Source: Rhodobacterales bacterium (GTDB lineage: Bacteria; Pseudomonadota; Alphaproteobacteria; Rhodobacterales; Rhodobacteraceae). From it: a DNA stretch of 64,000 nucleotides. The stretch lies in the NCBI GenBank assembly GCA_021155205.1, contig JAJNPS010000031.1:30596-94595 (forward strand). The letters are read 5' to 3'. A program made the position numbers and the translations under genes. Under the pieces are notes generated by a model. That model saw only the letters and a list, made by a program, of their open reading frames with translations, was not told the DNA's origin and did not search any database. Below are positions 25,207 to 34,105 of the stretch, one piece after another (position 1 is the first letter of the stretch; every line of letters starts with the position of its first letter).

Positions 25207-26925
25207 TTACGTCCTGACGCCCGAAAACCGCACCTGCCAGTCAGCGCGTTCCTCGTCCGTGATCTTGCGGAAAAGGTTCTCCGGCACGGTGAACGGGTGT
25301 CCCGGCTGCAACATCCGCATCGCCCTGGAAATGTCCTCGGGCCAGGACCAGTCCTCCGATCCCATGGCGGCCATCATCGCGGCGGCGGCATCGGGGATGA
25401 AGGGACGCGACAGAATGGCATAGACGCGGATCAGGTTCAGCGCCAGCCGCACCATCGCCTGCGCCTGTTCGGGATCGGTCTTGACCACGGTCCATGGCGC
25501 TGCGGATTGCAGGTATTCGTTGCCGATCACCCAGATCGCACGCAATTCGGCGGCGGCCTTGCGTACCTCCATCGCCTCCATCAGCGTGGCGTATTCGGCG
25601 ATCCGCCCCCCGAGATCGGCGATCAGCGCAGATTCCATGGCGCCAAAGGTGCCGCCTGCGGGAACCAAAGCCCCGAATTTCGACGTGGCGAATTTGGTGA
25701 CACGGCTGACAAGGTTTCCCAGCACGTCGGCCAGATCCTTGTTGACCGACGCTTGGAAGTTTTCCCACGTGAACTCGCTGTCGGCGGATTCAGGTGCATG
25801 GGACAACAGCCACCAGCGCCAGTAATCGGCGGGCAGGATGGAAAGCGCCTGATCCATGAACACGCCGCGACCCTGCGAGGTACTGAACTGACCACCGTCA
25901 TAGTTGAGGTAGTTGAAGGACTTGAGGTAGTCGACCAGCTTCCACGGCTCGCCTGAACCCAGGATCGTGGCGGGGAAGGAAAGGGTATGGAACGGCACGT
26001 TGTCCTTGCCCATGAACTGGTAATAGGTCACGTCCGCAGCACCCTTGTCGGTGCGCCACCAGCGTTCCCAGTCGGCGTCGGTCTTGCCGTGGGCGTCGGC
26101 CCATTCGGCGGTGGCGGCGATGTATTCGATGGGCGCGTCGAACCAGACGTAGAAGACCTTGCCTTCCATCCCTGGCCAGGGCTGGTCGCCCTTTTTCACC
26201 GGGATGCCCCAGAACAGGTCGCGCGTGATGCCACGGTCCTGCAACCCGTCGCCGTCGTTCAGCCATTTCTTCGCGATCGAGGTGGTCAGGATCGGCCAGT
26301 CCTTCTTGCTGTCGATCCAGGCCTCCAGCTTGTCGCGAAGGCTGCGCTGGCGCAGGTAAAGGTGCTTGGTTTCCCGCACCTCCAGATTGGTGGAACCGGA
26401 AATGGACGAACGCGGATTGATCAGGTCGGTCGGGTCCAGCTGCTTGGTGCAGTTCTCGCACTGGTCGCCGCGCGCCGCCTCGTACCCGCAATTGGGGCAG
26501 GTGCCGGTAATGTAGCGGTCGGGCAGGAACCTCTTGTCGTCGATCGAATAGACCTGCTTTTCCGACACTTCCGCGATCAGGCCAGCCTTGTCCAAAGCCC
26601 CCGCGAAATGCTGGGTAAGGCGGTGGTTGCGCTGGCTGGAGGATCGCCCGAAATGGTCGAACGACAGGCGGAACCCGCGCGCGATCTCCGCCTGCACGGC
26701 GTGCATTTCGGCGCAATACTCCGCCACGGGTTTGCCCGCCTTTGCGGCGGCAAGTTCGGCAGGGGTGCCATGTTCGTCGGTGGCGCAGATGAACATCACC
26801 TCGTGCCCGCGGGCGCGCATATAGCGGGCGAAAAGATCGGCCGGCAACTGACTGCCCACAAGATTGCCCAGATGCTTGATCCCGTTGATGTAGGGGATCG
26901 CCGAGGTGATCAGGATACGTGCCAT
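25207..26925 (-). CDS. metG: Methionyl-tRNA synthetase
   Basis: 572-residue class-I aminoacyl-tRNA synthetase. The HIGH-type motif is HLGN in GIKHLGNLVGSQLP. A zinc knuckle CPNCGYEAARGDQCENC lies near residues 145-161. The KMSKS position reads FSTSQGRG, a variant found in this MetG subfamily and not a sign of inactivity. The anticodon-binding helical domain follows, and there is no C-terminal EMAP/tRNA-binding domain. The ATG at 26923-26925 is the standard N-terminus (MARILITSAIPYINGIKHLG). Confidence 0.95.
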   Translation of the reverse strand: MARILITSAIPYINGIKHLGNLVGSQLPADLFARYMRARGHEVMFICATDEHGTPAELAAAKAGKPVAEYCAEMHAVQAEIARGFRLSFDHFGRSSSQRNHRLTQHFAGALDKAGLIAEVSEKQVYSIDDKRFLPDRYITGTCPNCGYEAARGDQCENCTKQLDPTDLINPRSSISGSTNLEVRETKHLYLRQRSLRDKLEAWIDSKKDWPILTTSIAKKWLNDGDGLQDRGITRDLFWGIPVKKGDQPWPGMEGKVFYVWFDAPIEYIAATAEWADAHGKTDADWERWWRTDKGAADVTYYQFMGKDNVPFHTLSFPATILGSGEPWKLVDYLKSFNYLNYDGGQFSTSQGRGVFMDQALSILPADYWRWWLLSHAPESADSEFTWENFQASVNKDLADVLGNLVSRVTKFATSKFGALVPAGGTFGAMESALIADLGGRIAEYATLMEAMEVRKAAAELRAIWVIGNEYLQSAAPWTVVKTDPEQAQAMVRLALNLIRVYAILSRPFIPDAAAAMMAAMGSEDWSWPEDISRAMRMLQPGHPFTVPENLFRKITDEERADWQVRFSGVRT

Positions 26926-27196
26926 GAGGGCCCTTTGCGTCTTGGGTCGCCGCAGGGTTTAGCGCATGGATGGACCAAGGACCAGACGGGTTGGCCACTG
27001 CCGCCCGCCCGCCAGCGCGGCAGCGGCATCAGGGTGCCGTCACCCGCCGTTTCGCGGCCAAAATGGCGCCGCCCCCACGGTCATCTTGAGGGTCCCGGGC
27101 CGGTGACGCGGTGAATGGGCCCATGCGCGAAGGGTGCTTGTCATGGGCGGCAAGACCGCTAGGGTCTGGCCTGACCCGCAACCCCCGGAGACCGGC

Positions 27197-28240
27197 ATGA
27201 AGCGTATCCCCCTTGGCCGAACCGGCCTGACCGTGTCGGAATTGTGCCTGGGGACGATGACCTGGGGCACGCGGAACACCGAGGCCGAGGGCCATGCCCA
27301 GATGGACATGGCGATGGATCGCGGGGTGGATTTCTGGGACACTGCCGAGATGTATCCGGTCAACCCGGTGTCGGCCGCGACGGTCGGGCGGACCGAGGAA
27401 ATCATCGGCACATGGTTTGTCGCGCGCGGTCAGCGCAGCCGCGTGGTACTGGCGACCAAGGCGACCGGACCGGGGATGGAGGCGGTGCGCCGGGGCGGGC
27501 CTCTGACAGGTGCCATCCTGCGCCAGGCGGTCGAAGGATCGCTGCGCCGGCTGCACACCGACCATATCGACCTTTACCAGCTGCACTGGCCCAGCCGCAG
27601 CCACTATCATTTTCGCAAGATATGGGAGTTCGATCCGACGGGTCAGGACCTCTTGAAGATAGAATCTCAAATGATTGATCTTCTTGATGTTTCCGCGCAA
27701 CTGATCGCCGAAGGCAAGATCGGCCATGTTGCACTTTCCAATGAAACGGTCTGGGGCGCGGCGCGCTGGCTGGCGCTGGCCACAGCACATGGGCTGCCGC
27801 GCATGATGACGGTGCAGAACGAGTATTCGCTTCTCTGTCGCCAGTTCGATACCGACTGGGCAGAGTTTTCGGTGATGGAGGACATGCCGCTTCTGGGGTT
27901 CTCGCCACTGGCGACCGGGCTTTTGACGGGCAAGTATGTCGGCAACGTGATCCCCGCCGGATCGCGCCGGGTGAACAACCCCGACCTGAGCGGGCGCGCG
28001 ACGCCGCGCGCCTTTGGGGCTGTCGACGCCTATCTGGCGATCGCCGCGCGGCATGGGCTGAACCCGGCGCAGATGGCCATCGCCTGGTGCCGCGCACGCC
28101 CCTTTGTCAACATCCCGATCATCGGCGCCACCAGCCTTGATCAACTGTCGGTGAACATCGGTGCCGCCGGACTGGTTCTGCCGCGCGAAATCCTCGACGA
28201 CATCGCGCGGGCACACCAGGCACATCCGCAGCCCTATTGA
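27197..28240 (+). CDS. Aldo/keto reductase (Tas-like)
   Basis: 347-residue NADPH-dependent TIM-barrel oxidoreductase. The catalytic tetrad is visible as Asp and Tyr in DFWDTAEMYP, Lys in VVLATKATG and His in LYQLHWPS. The length and the NP insertion after AEMYP place it with the Tas/YghZ-like branch. The ATG at 27197 (MKRIPLGRTGLTVSELCLGTM) fits the family start. The substrate is unknown. A lipoprotein gene follows after 62 bp with an imperfect hairpin between. Confidence 0.88.
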   Translation: MKRIPLGRTGLTVSELCLGTMTWGTRNTEAEGHAQMDMAMDRGVDFWDTAEMYPVNPVSAATVGRTEEIIGTWFVARGQRSRVVLATKATGPGMEAVRRGGPLTGAILRQAVEGSLRRLHTDHIDLYQLHWPSRSHYHFRKIWEFDPTGQDLLKIESQMIDLLDVSAQLIAEGKIGHVALSNETVWGAARWLALATAHGLPRMMTVQNEYSLLCRQFDTDWAEFSVMEDMPLLGFSPLATGLLTGKYVGNVIPAGSRRVNNPDLSGRATPRAFGAVDAYLAIAARHGLNPAQMAIAWCRARPFVNIPIIGATSLDQLSVNIGAAGLVLPREILDDIARAHQAHPQPY

Positions 28241-28302
28241 TTGTCGGCTTGCATCCGGGCCCGTCATCGGGTCCCTTTGGCGCAATCAAGGATAGAGTGG
28301 CG

Positions 28303-28857
28303 ATGCGGCGAACGACGATCATCATGGCGGTGCTGACGGTTATGCTGAACGCTTGCGTTCCGGGTGTTCTGACGGGCGACGCGGCAACGGGGGCTGCCCC
28401 CACAGGTGCTGGAGATGCGATTGCAACGACAATGCTGAATGATCCCTTGAAGCCGGCCATGGTCGACGCGGCGGAGCAGCCGACCCCGGTCGAAGCGGTC
28501 AGTGCCCCGGGTGCTGGCGGCCCGCCCGCAACGCGCCCCAAGCCCCGCCCTGATACGGGCGCCGCCGTTGCGGCAGATTTGCCTGCGCCGCTGGCAAGTC
28601 CGGTCGCGCAAGCACGGAAAACCCCCGAACAGGCAAAATGCGAAAAGTCCCGCGGACGCTGGACATCCATCGGCGGGGGTGCAGGCTATATCTGTGTCCG
28701 GCAAACCCGGGACGGCGGCAAATCCTGCGACAGGGAAGGCGATTGCAAGGGTCAGTGTCTGGCTCGATCCAGAACCTGCGCACCCATTGATCCGCTCTTG
28801 GGGTGCAACGAAGTGCTGCAGTCAGATGGCGGGCGGGTAACGCTGTGCCTCAACTGA
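28303..28857 (+). CDS. Cysteine-rich putative lipoprotein
   Basis: 184-residue protein with signal MRRTTIIMAVLTVMLNACVPG (lipobox LNAC, Cys18). A linker of about 100 residues is rich in Pro, Ala and Thr and of low complexity. The compact C-terminal domain from about residue 115 contains eight cysteines (C in QAKCEKS, YICV, SCDREGDCKGQC, RTCAP, LGCNE, TLCLN). The pattern suggests a disulphide-stapled extracytoplasmic domain presented on a flexible stalk. I recognise no family. Its end overlaps possible starts of the following lipocalin gene, so the two are probably co-transcribed. Confidence 0.7.
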   Translation: MRRTTIIMAVLTVMLNACVPGVLTGDAATGAAPTGAGDAIATTMLNDPLKPAMVDAAEQPTPVEAVSAPGAGGPPATRPKPRPDTGAAVAADLPAPLASPVAQARKTPEQAKCEKSRGRWTSIGGGAGYICVRQTRDGGKSCDREGDCKGQCLARSRTCAPIDPLLGCNEVLQSDGGRVTLCLN

Positions 28858-28886
28858 CCCTGACGCCACGCCGCCCCCGACCGCAG

Positions 28887-29384
28887 GTGCGGATGGCCCT
28901 GATCGCCGCCATCCTGGCGGGTCTTGCGGCCTGCACGGGGTCGCGTATTGCCCAGCCGCTGCGATCGTCGGGCGACCCGATCTATTCCAATGCAAGCTTT
29001 GACCTTTCGCGCCTGACGGGGACGTGGGTGCAGGTCGCGGGATTTGCCGCCGAACCGGGATGCGCCGGGGGCGGGGCGACTTTTTCCAAAGACTTGTCCG
29101 GGGCAACCACGGGTGACGCCCGCATCTGCATGGCGGGGCGCCTGCAGGGCTGGTCGGGCGCGGTAACATCCGTCGGGCCGGGCCGCTTCACCATCGGCGG
29201 CGGCGAGGCGTGGTGGGTGCTTTGGGATGATGCCGACAACCGCACGCTGGTGATCGGCACACCTTCGGGGGCGTTCGGGTTTGTGCTGGACCGGACGGGC
29301 GATCTGCCGGCCGATCGTCTGGCGGCAGCGCGAGAGATCCTTGATTTCAACGGCTATGACCTTGCGCGGCTGCGCATCGATTAG
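28887..29384 (+). CDS. Lipocalin family lipoprotein (Blc-like)
   Basis: Bacterial lipocalin of about 160 residues with lipoprotein signal (MALIAAILAGLAAC, lipobox LAAC). The lipocalin signature is in LSRLTGTWVQVAGF; the barrel ends with WVLWDDADNRTLVIGTPSGAFGFVLDR and the C-terminal helix LAAAREILDFNGYD. Blc-type proteins bind fatty acids or lysophospholipids at the outer membrane. The start is uncertain: ATG 28893, GTG 28887 (adds an Arg to the n-region) or GTG 28845 (adds a basic stretch overlapping the previous gene) are all in frame. Confidence 0.8.
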   Translation: MRMALIAAILAGLAACTGSRIAQPLRSSGDPIYSNASFDLSRLTGTWVQVAGFAAEPGCAGGGATFSKDLSGATTGDARICMAGRLQGWSGAVTSVGPGRFTIGGGEAWWVLWDDADNRTLVIGTPSGAFGFVLDRTGDLPADRLAAAREILDFNGYDLARLRID

Positions 29385-29386
29385 GG

Positions 29387-30244
29387 TCAGTCGTCCGGCT
29401 CGATTCCGGCGCGCAACTGTTCCAGATGGTCGGTCACGGTGCGCGCGCCATGCGCCGCCTCGCGCACCAGCCAGTCGAAATGCTGTGACAGCACCTGCAC
29501 GGTTGCGTGGTCCTGGAACGACAGATAGTGCCGCCCCAGATAGACCACGGCGCGGTGCGGTCCAAAGATCGTGACCGGGGCCGAATAGACGCGGTGGGCA
29601 TCGAAAAGATATAGCCGCAACGACGGGTAAAGCGCGTTGCACAGCCCGATGAGGTGGTCAAGCTGGTCGAGCCGCACCTTGGCGGGCAGCCCGTACCAAT
29701 ATCCCGATGCCTCGGCAAAGCAGGTCAGTTCGTGCAGGGGGAGCGCGATCTCATAGTCGCTGCGCGCCCCGCGCAGCCACAAAAGCTGGTCCTGAAAGGC
29801 GCTGATCGCCTGATCCGCCGATGCGCCAAGGGCCGCGCGATATTCCCAGTCAACCGTGGCGCGCGTCTTCAGCATGTCGGGCAATGTCGCGGGCACATGG
29901 CGGATCTTGTAGCCTGCGGCCTCGCGGTGCCAGGCATAGATGGCGTCATCAAAAAGGGCGCGCGGGGCTTCGGTGATGGTGATCGCCTCGGCCAGAAGTC
30001 CCTGCAGTGGTTCCGGTCGTTCCGACAATCCCAACAGCCAGTCCGACGTGACGCCAAGCGCCGTCGCACAATCGGCGGCAAGCTGGGCATTGGGCAACCG
30101 CGTTCCCGCCCCCAAAAGCGCCGAAATGGTGGACCTGTCGACCCCCGCTGCCCTTGCCAGCGCGCTTTGCGACAGGCCGCGCAGGGTCAGCCCCTGTGCC
30201 AGACGATCACGGAAGATCGCGGATCGGTCACGTTTGTCTTGCAT
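29387..30244 (-). CDS. XRE-type HTH transcriptional regulator, divergent to a desaturase
   Basis: 285-residue regulator. An N-terminal Cro/C1-type HTH occupies about residues 20-70 (LSQSALARAAGVDRSTISALLGAGTRLPN). The 200-residue C-terminal domain of unrecognised type contains YKIRHVPATLPDMLKTRATVDWEY and FDAHRVYSAPVTIFGPHRAVVYLG, and is presumably a ligand-sensing or dimerisation module. ATG 30242-30244 is used; a GTG 9 bp upstream is possible. Divergence from a membrane fatty-acid desaturase gene, with a 117-bp shared promoter region, suggests it controls that gene and may sense a lipid or acyl-CoA, which is inference. Confidence 0.8.
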   Translation of the reverse strand: MQDKRDRSAIFRDRLAQGLTLRGLSQSALARAAGVDRSTISALLGAGTRLPNAQLAADCATALGVTSDWLLGLSERPEPLQGLLAEAITITEAPRALFDDAIYAWHREAAGYKIRHVPATLPDMLKTRATVDWEYRAALGASADQAISAFQDQLLWLRGARSDYEIALPLHELTCFAEASGYWYGLPAKVRLDQLDHLIGLCNALYPSLRLYLFDAHRVYSAPVTIFGPHRAVVYLGRHYLSFQDHATVQVLSQHFDWLVREAAHGARTVTDHLEQLRAGIEPDD

Positions 30245-30361
30245 GGCAAACACCTGATGGATTCAATCGCCAAACGTTGACTTCTGTTTCGAATGTTCTC
30301 TATTCCCACAATGCCCTGCAACGTATAGATTTCAAAGAAAAAAAGGGACGCCGCAGGCAAG
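30245..30361. promoter_or_regulatory. Divergent promoter region, HTH regulator / desaturase
   Basis: 117 bp, more AT-rich than its surroundings. On the plus strand a candidate promoter has TTGACT at 30277-30282 and TCTATT at 30299-30304 with 16 bp between them, about 57 bp before the desaturase ATG. Repeated CAAAC motifs near 30247 and 30271 could be regulator contacts, but no clean palindrome is present. Confidence 0.4.
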
Positions 30362-31282
30362 ATGGACCAGACTAAGCGCGAATTTGAATGGCCGACGCTC
30401 GTCGTCATGGTGGCAACTTATGCGGTCTGGGCTGTCGGAACCACGTTATGGGGCGATCTGGCGATCCTGTCGCTGCTGCTAACGGCCCTGTCGATTGCAC
30501 AGTTTTCATCGTTGCAGCATGAAGTGCTGCATGGCCACCCTTTTGCAAACAGGCGGCTGAACGAGGCACTGGTGTTTCCGGCGCTGATGCTGATCATGCC
30601 CTATGGCCGGTTCCGCGACCTGCATCTGCAGCACCATTACGATCCCAACCTGACCGATCCGTTCGACGACCCCGAGTCTAATTTTCAGGCCCCCCGGGAC
30701 TGGGCCGTGCTGCCCCGGCCGGCGCAGGCGCTCTATCGCTTCAACAACACCCTGTGCGGGCGCATGGTCGTGGGACCGGCGATCAGTCTTTGGGCGCTGG
30801 TCAAGGGCGACTGGCAGGCCTGGCGGCGCGGTGCCCCCGGCATTGCCGAGGCCTGGCTGCTGAATGCTGCAGGTGCGGTGCCGGTATTCTGGTGGCTGGC
30901 GAGCGTGGGCACGATGCCGGTCTGGGCCTATCTGCTAGCGGTCTATATCGGCTACAGCCTCTTGAAAATCCGCACCTATCTGGAACACCGCGCGCATGTA
31001 TCCGCGCGCGCGCGGACCGTGGTGATCGAGGATCGCGGTCCCCTGTCGGTCCTGTTCCTGAACAACAATTACCATGTTGTGCATCACATGCATCCGACGA
31101 CGGCCTGGTATCGCCTGCCGGCGCTTTATGCCGCAAGGCGCGCGCATTTTCTGCGCCGCAACGACGCCTATGCCTATCGCAACTATGCCGAGATCTTTCG
31201 CGAGTACTTCTTTCACGCCAAGGACCCGGTGCCGCATCCGATCTATCCGGTGCAAAAGGCCGACCGGGCCGACGCGGCCTGA
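30362..31282 (+). CDS. Membrane fatty acid desaturase
   Basis: 306-residue di-iron membrane desaturase. The three histidine boxes are HEVLHGHP near residue 55, HLQHHYD near residue 88, and HVVHHMHP near residue 240. Hydrophobic pairs flank them (ILSLLLTALSIAQFSSL, VFPALMLIMPYG, VWAYLLAVYIGYSLL). It probably desaturates or hydroxylates membrane acyl chains, although beta-carotene hydroxylase-like and alkane hydroxylase-like families share the box pattern. It is transcribed away from an HTH regulator, with its stop directly abutting that of the Nudix gene on the other strand. Confidence 0.87.
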   Translation: MDQTKREFEWPTLVVMVATYAVWAVGTTLWGDLAILSLLLTALSIAQFSSLQHEVLHGHPFANRRLNEALVFPALMLIMPYGRFRDLHLQHHYDPNLTDPFDDPESNFQAPRDWAVLPRPAQALYRFNNTLCGRMVVGPAISLWALVKGDWQAWRRGAPGIAEAWLLNAAGAVPVFWWLASVGTMPVWAYLLAVYIGYSLLKIRTYLEHRAHVSARARTVVIEDRGPLSVLFLNNNYHVVHHMHPTTAWYRLPALYAARRAHFLRRNDAYAYRNYAEIFREYFFHAKDPVPHPIYPVQKADRADAA

Positions 31283-31894
31283 TCAGTCCAGCCGCCGGAA
31301 GGCAGGGCCGGGACCGGAATTGTCAAAAAAGGGCACGCCCGGCTGATCCTGCCCCTGCAGGATCGCCGCGACCTCAGACAGCACGATCTCGGTGACGAAG
31401 GGCAGATCAAGCCGGCGCGCCTCGCCAAGGCCGATCCAGTGCAGCCGCCCAAGCTCGCCCGAGGCGCCGGAAAAGCCGTTCAGATCGCCACGCGCCTCGG
31501 TCGCGGCAAGAAGGAAGAACCGTGCGTCGAACCGCCGTCCCCGCCCGGGCGGTGTGATCGCGCGAAAGACGAAGCGCAGGTCTGCGCCGGACAACGCCGT
31601 CAGCCCCGTCTCTTCGTCCAGCTCGCGCAGACCGGCGCGGGCGATTGCATCCGCATCCGGAGAGTCGGCCAGAGGCGCCAGCGCCAACCGCCGGCGGCAC
31701 GTCGCGGACAGGCCCGGCATCCGGGGACCGACCGCATCGCCCTGATCCACCGCGCCGCCCGGAAAGACGTATTTCGACGGCATGAAGGCGGCTCCGGCAC
31801 CGCGTTGTCCCATGACGACCTCCGGCCCCGAACCCGCGTCGCGCCACAGGACGATGGTGGCCGCGGCACGGATGGGAACGGCGTCAATCGTCAC
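31283..31894 (-). CDS. Nudix hydrolase
   Basis: 203-residue Nudix protein. The Nudix box is partially visible as GGAVDQGD followed, after an insertion containing LALAPLADSPDAD, by AIARAGLRELDEETGL, giving the REL-DEET core (RELxEETG). The insertion is typical of the NUDT7/CoA pyrophosphatase-like and RPP/NUDT19-like branch. It hydrolyses a nucleoside-diphosphate-linked compound whose identity is unknown. It starts with GTG at 31892-31894 and overlaps the DUF983 stop by 11 bp, so the two are co-translated. Confidence 0.85.
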   Translation of the reverse strand: MTIDAVPIRAAATIVLWRDAGSGPEVVMGQRGAGAAFMPSKYVFPGGAVDQGDAVGPRMPGLSATCRRRLALAPLADSPDADAIARAGLRELDEETGLTALSGADLRFVFRAITPPGRGRRFDARFFLLAATEARGDLNGFSGASGELGRLHWIGLGEARRLDLPFVTEIVLSEVAAILQGQDQPGVPFFDNSGPGPAFRRLD

Positions 31895-32291
31895 GCGCAG
31901 CCCCGAAACCGTGCATTTCCCTTGCCCATTGCAACCCGATCATGGCTCCCTTGAGCCGCGGCAGCAAGAACAGCGACAGCCCGATGGTGCCGACCGAAAA
32001 CACGGATGCCAAAAGCCATGGATCCGGACGCCAGCGCACGAACGAAAACAGCAAAAGCGGTGCCATCAGATGCCCGACGATCAGGATCGTCAGATAGGCC
32101 GGGCCGTCATCCGCGCGGTGATGCGACAGCACCTCGCTGCAGACCGGGCAGCTTTCGCGAACCTTCAGATAGCCGCGAAACATCGGCCCCGTGCCACAGG
32201 ACGGGCAGCGCCGGTTCCATCCGCGCAGCAAGGCCGGGCGTAACTGGCGTTCTTCGGTGCCGGGGGTGAAAATCGCAGGTTCCTGGATCAT
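31884..32291 (-). CDS. DUF983 membrane protein
   Basis: 135-residue DUF983 protein. The zinc-ribbon-like N-terminal pair CPSCGTGPMFRGYLKVRESCPVC is followed by two transmembrane segments (YLTILIVGHLMAPLLLFSF and WLLASVFSVGTIGLSLFLLP). The family has unknown function. The ATG at 32289-32291 (MIQEPAIFTPGTEER) suits the family; the longer open frame upstream lacks similarity. It forms a two-gene unit with the downstream Nudix gene. The 257-bp gap upstream, to the EF-hand gene, holds no other gene. Confidence 0.85.
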   Translation of the reverse strand: MIQEPAIFTPGTEERQLRPALLRGWNRRCPSCGTGPMFRGYLKVRESCPVCSEVLSHHRADDGPAYLTILIVGHLMAPLLLFSFVRWRPDPWLLASVFSVGTIGLSLFLLPRLKGAMIGLQWAREMHGFGAARDD

Positions 32292-32548
32292 GGCGGTCGC
32301 TGTTGCTGGACAGGGCCCTTGTCGCGAGCGACCGGGGTTCCGATTGCGCATTATGCGCAAGTCACGATGACATAAGCCGCCGCCCCCGAAAAGGTGAGAG
32401 GCGGGATCGTCGCAGGGCTGACCGCAGGGGTGCAGCAAAGCCAAGACAGAAATCGCCGGACACCGCGACGGAATCCGCAGGATGTGGCGTTTGTTCTGCA
32501 TGATTGCCGACCAAGGACATCGCGGCACAATAGCGGGAGACGCATGAG

Positions 32549-33046
32549 ATGACGACATCGAAACTGCTTGCAGGGGTGGTCTTTCTGGGGACCATCGGGA
32601 TCATCAGCCCGGCCATGGCCGAGCGCGGTCCGGGCGAAGGCGCCTTGTCGGGGTTCAACTTCGACCGGCTGGATGGCGACAAGGACGGCAAAGTCACCAA
32701 AGCCGAGATCGAGGCGGCGCGGTCCGCCCGCGTCAAGGCTGCCGATGCCAATGGCGACGGCCTGATGAGCGCCCAGGAACTTGCCGCGATGCAACTGGCC
32801 GACATGACTGAGCGCGTGAATGCAAGGGCGGCAGAAATGGTGCGCCGTCTGGACAGCGACGGCGACGGGCTTTTGTCTGCGGCCGAGATGGCCGCGCGCC
32901 CCGGCGCCTGGCAGGTCTTTGACCGCATCGATGCCGACGGCGATGGCGCGATCTCGCGGCAAGAGGCGGATGCCGCCGCGCAAAGGATGGCGGACCGCCG
33001 GGGTGATCGTCGCCCGAAACGCGGCGATGACCAGCCTGCGAACTGA
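32549..33046 (+). CDS. Secreted EF-hand calcium-binding protein
   Basis: 165-residue exported protein with signal peptide MTTSKLLAGVVFLGTIGIISPAMA (cleavage after AMA). Four EF-hand loops follow: DRLDGDKDGKVTKAEIE, AADANGDGLMSAQEL, RLDSDGDGLLSAAEM and RIDADGDGAISRQEA. The C-terminus is basic (DRRGDRRPKRGDDQ). It is likely a periplasmic Ca2+ buffer or sensor, similar in architecture to CREC/EfhP-like bacterial proteins. It is 86 bp upstream of an ECF sigma factor gene on the same strand, suggesting a link to envelope or metal-ion signalling. Confidence 0.85.
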   Translation: MTTSKLLAGVVFLGTIGIISPAMAERGPGEGALSGFNFDRLDGDKDGKVTKAEIEAARSARVKAADANGDGLMSAQELAAMQLADMTERVNARAAEMVRRLDSDGDGLLSAAEMAARPGAWQVFDRIDADGDGAISRQEADAAAQRMADRRGDRRPKRGDDQPAN

Positions 33047-33132
33047 TGCGGCGGCCGCTGGTCCGCGCGACCGTCACGGCGCGCGGGGCCGCGCTTTGCC
33101 TTCTGCCAGGCCTGCGGTACATCTGAGGCCGG

Positions 33133-33747
33133 ATGGAGATGGCGCTGGACGGCTTGGCCACAGCCTCGGACGAGGTGCTGCTGGTTCTCTTTGCAAACGG
33201 GGACCGGCAGGCGGCGCATGTCCTGAGCAAACGGTTCGTGCCGCGCATCCTTGGCTATGCGACGCGCCTTTTGTCCGGCGACCGCGCCGAGGCCGAGGAC
33301 GTGACCCAAGAGACGATGCTGCGGCTTTGGCGCGTTGCAGGCGCGTGGAGGCCGGGCGAGGCGCAGGTGGCCACCTGGCTTTACCGCGTGACGACAAACC
33401 TGTGCACCGACCGGCTTCGCGGGCGGCAGCGGCGGCGGATCGCGGCGGATCTGGCCGAGGTACCGGATGTTGCCGATACTGCGCCAACCGTTGCGGCAAG
33501 GATGATGCAGGCCAACCGCGAAGCGGCGCTGGAACAGGCACTGGACAGATTGCCCGATCGCCAGCGGCAGGCGGTGGTGCTGCGGCATATCGAAGGGCTG
33601 TCCAACCCGCAGATCGCCGACATCATGGACATGAGCGTCGAGGCGGTCGAAAGTCTGACGGCGCGGGGCAGACAGGCATTGACTGCGGCGCTTGCGGGTC
33701 GGCGCGACGCGCTGGGATACAAGGATGACGAACGTGGCGGCGGATAG
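33133..33747 (+). CDS. ECF-type RNA polymerase sigma factor
   Basis: 204-residue sigma-70 family extracytoplasmic-function factor. Region 2 includes RILGYATRLLSGDRAEAEDVTQETMLRLWRV; region 4 includes LDRLPDRQRQAVVLRHIEGLSNPQIADIMDMSVEAVESLTARGRQAL. The ATG at 33133 follows a GAGGCC-like site. The next gene overlaps it by 23 bp and encodes a short single-pass membrane protein, the usual arrangement for a sigma/anti-sigma pair. The target regulon cannot be seen here. Confidence 0.92.
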   Translation: MEMALDGLATASDEVLLVLFANGDRQAAHVLSKRFVPRILGYATRLLSGDRAEAEDVTQETMLRLWRVAGAWRPGEAQVATWLYRVTTNLCTDRLRGRQRRRIAADLAEVPDVADTAPTVAARMMQANREAALEQALDRLPDRQRQAVVLRHIEGLSNPQIADIMDMSVEAVESLTARGRQALTAALAGRRDALGYKDDERGGG

Positions 33748-34102
33748 CGATAGCGAACTCGACCAGCTTTTGTCAGGGCTTGGCGCGGCGCGACGCCCAG
33801 TGCCGCCCGCGCTGATGGCGCGCATTCTGGCCGATGCTGCGGCGGTGCAGGGCCGGGCACAGTCCGTCCCCGTCCGGTTCCGCCCGGCGTCAGGGCTGCA
33901 GGGACACTGGTACAGGATCGCGGCGGCGGTCGGCGGTGGCAGGGTGCTTGCCGGTCTGGGGTCGGTGGCGCTGTTCGGCGTGCTGCTCGGGTTTGCGCAG
34001 CCCGCCCCGCTGGCGGCACTGACCGATGCGGTCTGGGGTGCGGACCTTGATATCAGCGTCGATCTTTGGCCCGATGCGGGCGACCTGCTGGCAGAAGGAT
34101 AA
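33725..34102 (+). CDS. Probable membrane anti-sigma factor (short)
   Basis: 125-residue protein overlapping the sigma factor gene by 23 bp. An acidic N-terminal cytoplasmic region (ADSDSELDQLLSGLGAARRPVPPALMARILADA) is followed by one transmembrane helix near residues 72-92 (VLAGLGSVALFGVLLGFAQP). A short periplasmic tail ends in DLWPDAGDLLAEG. No zinc-binding HxxxCxxC motif is present, so it is not a classical ZAS protein. The role as anti-sigma factor is inferred from overlap, topology and operon position. Confidence 0.65.
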   Translation: MTNVAADSDSELDQLLSGLGAARRPVPPALMARILADAAAVQGRAQSVPVRFRPASGLQGHWYRIAAAVGGGRVLAGLGSVALFGVLLGFAQPAPLAALTDAVWGADLDISVDLWPDAGDLLAEG

Positions 34103-34105
34103 CAG

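Noticed and set aside
26400..26925. MetG suspected inactive because KMSKS is not literal
   Set aside because: The FSTSQ variant occurs in this subfamily, and the zinc knuckle and HIGH-type motif are intact.
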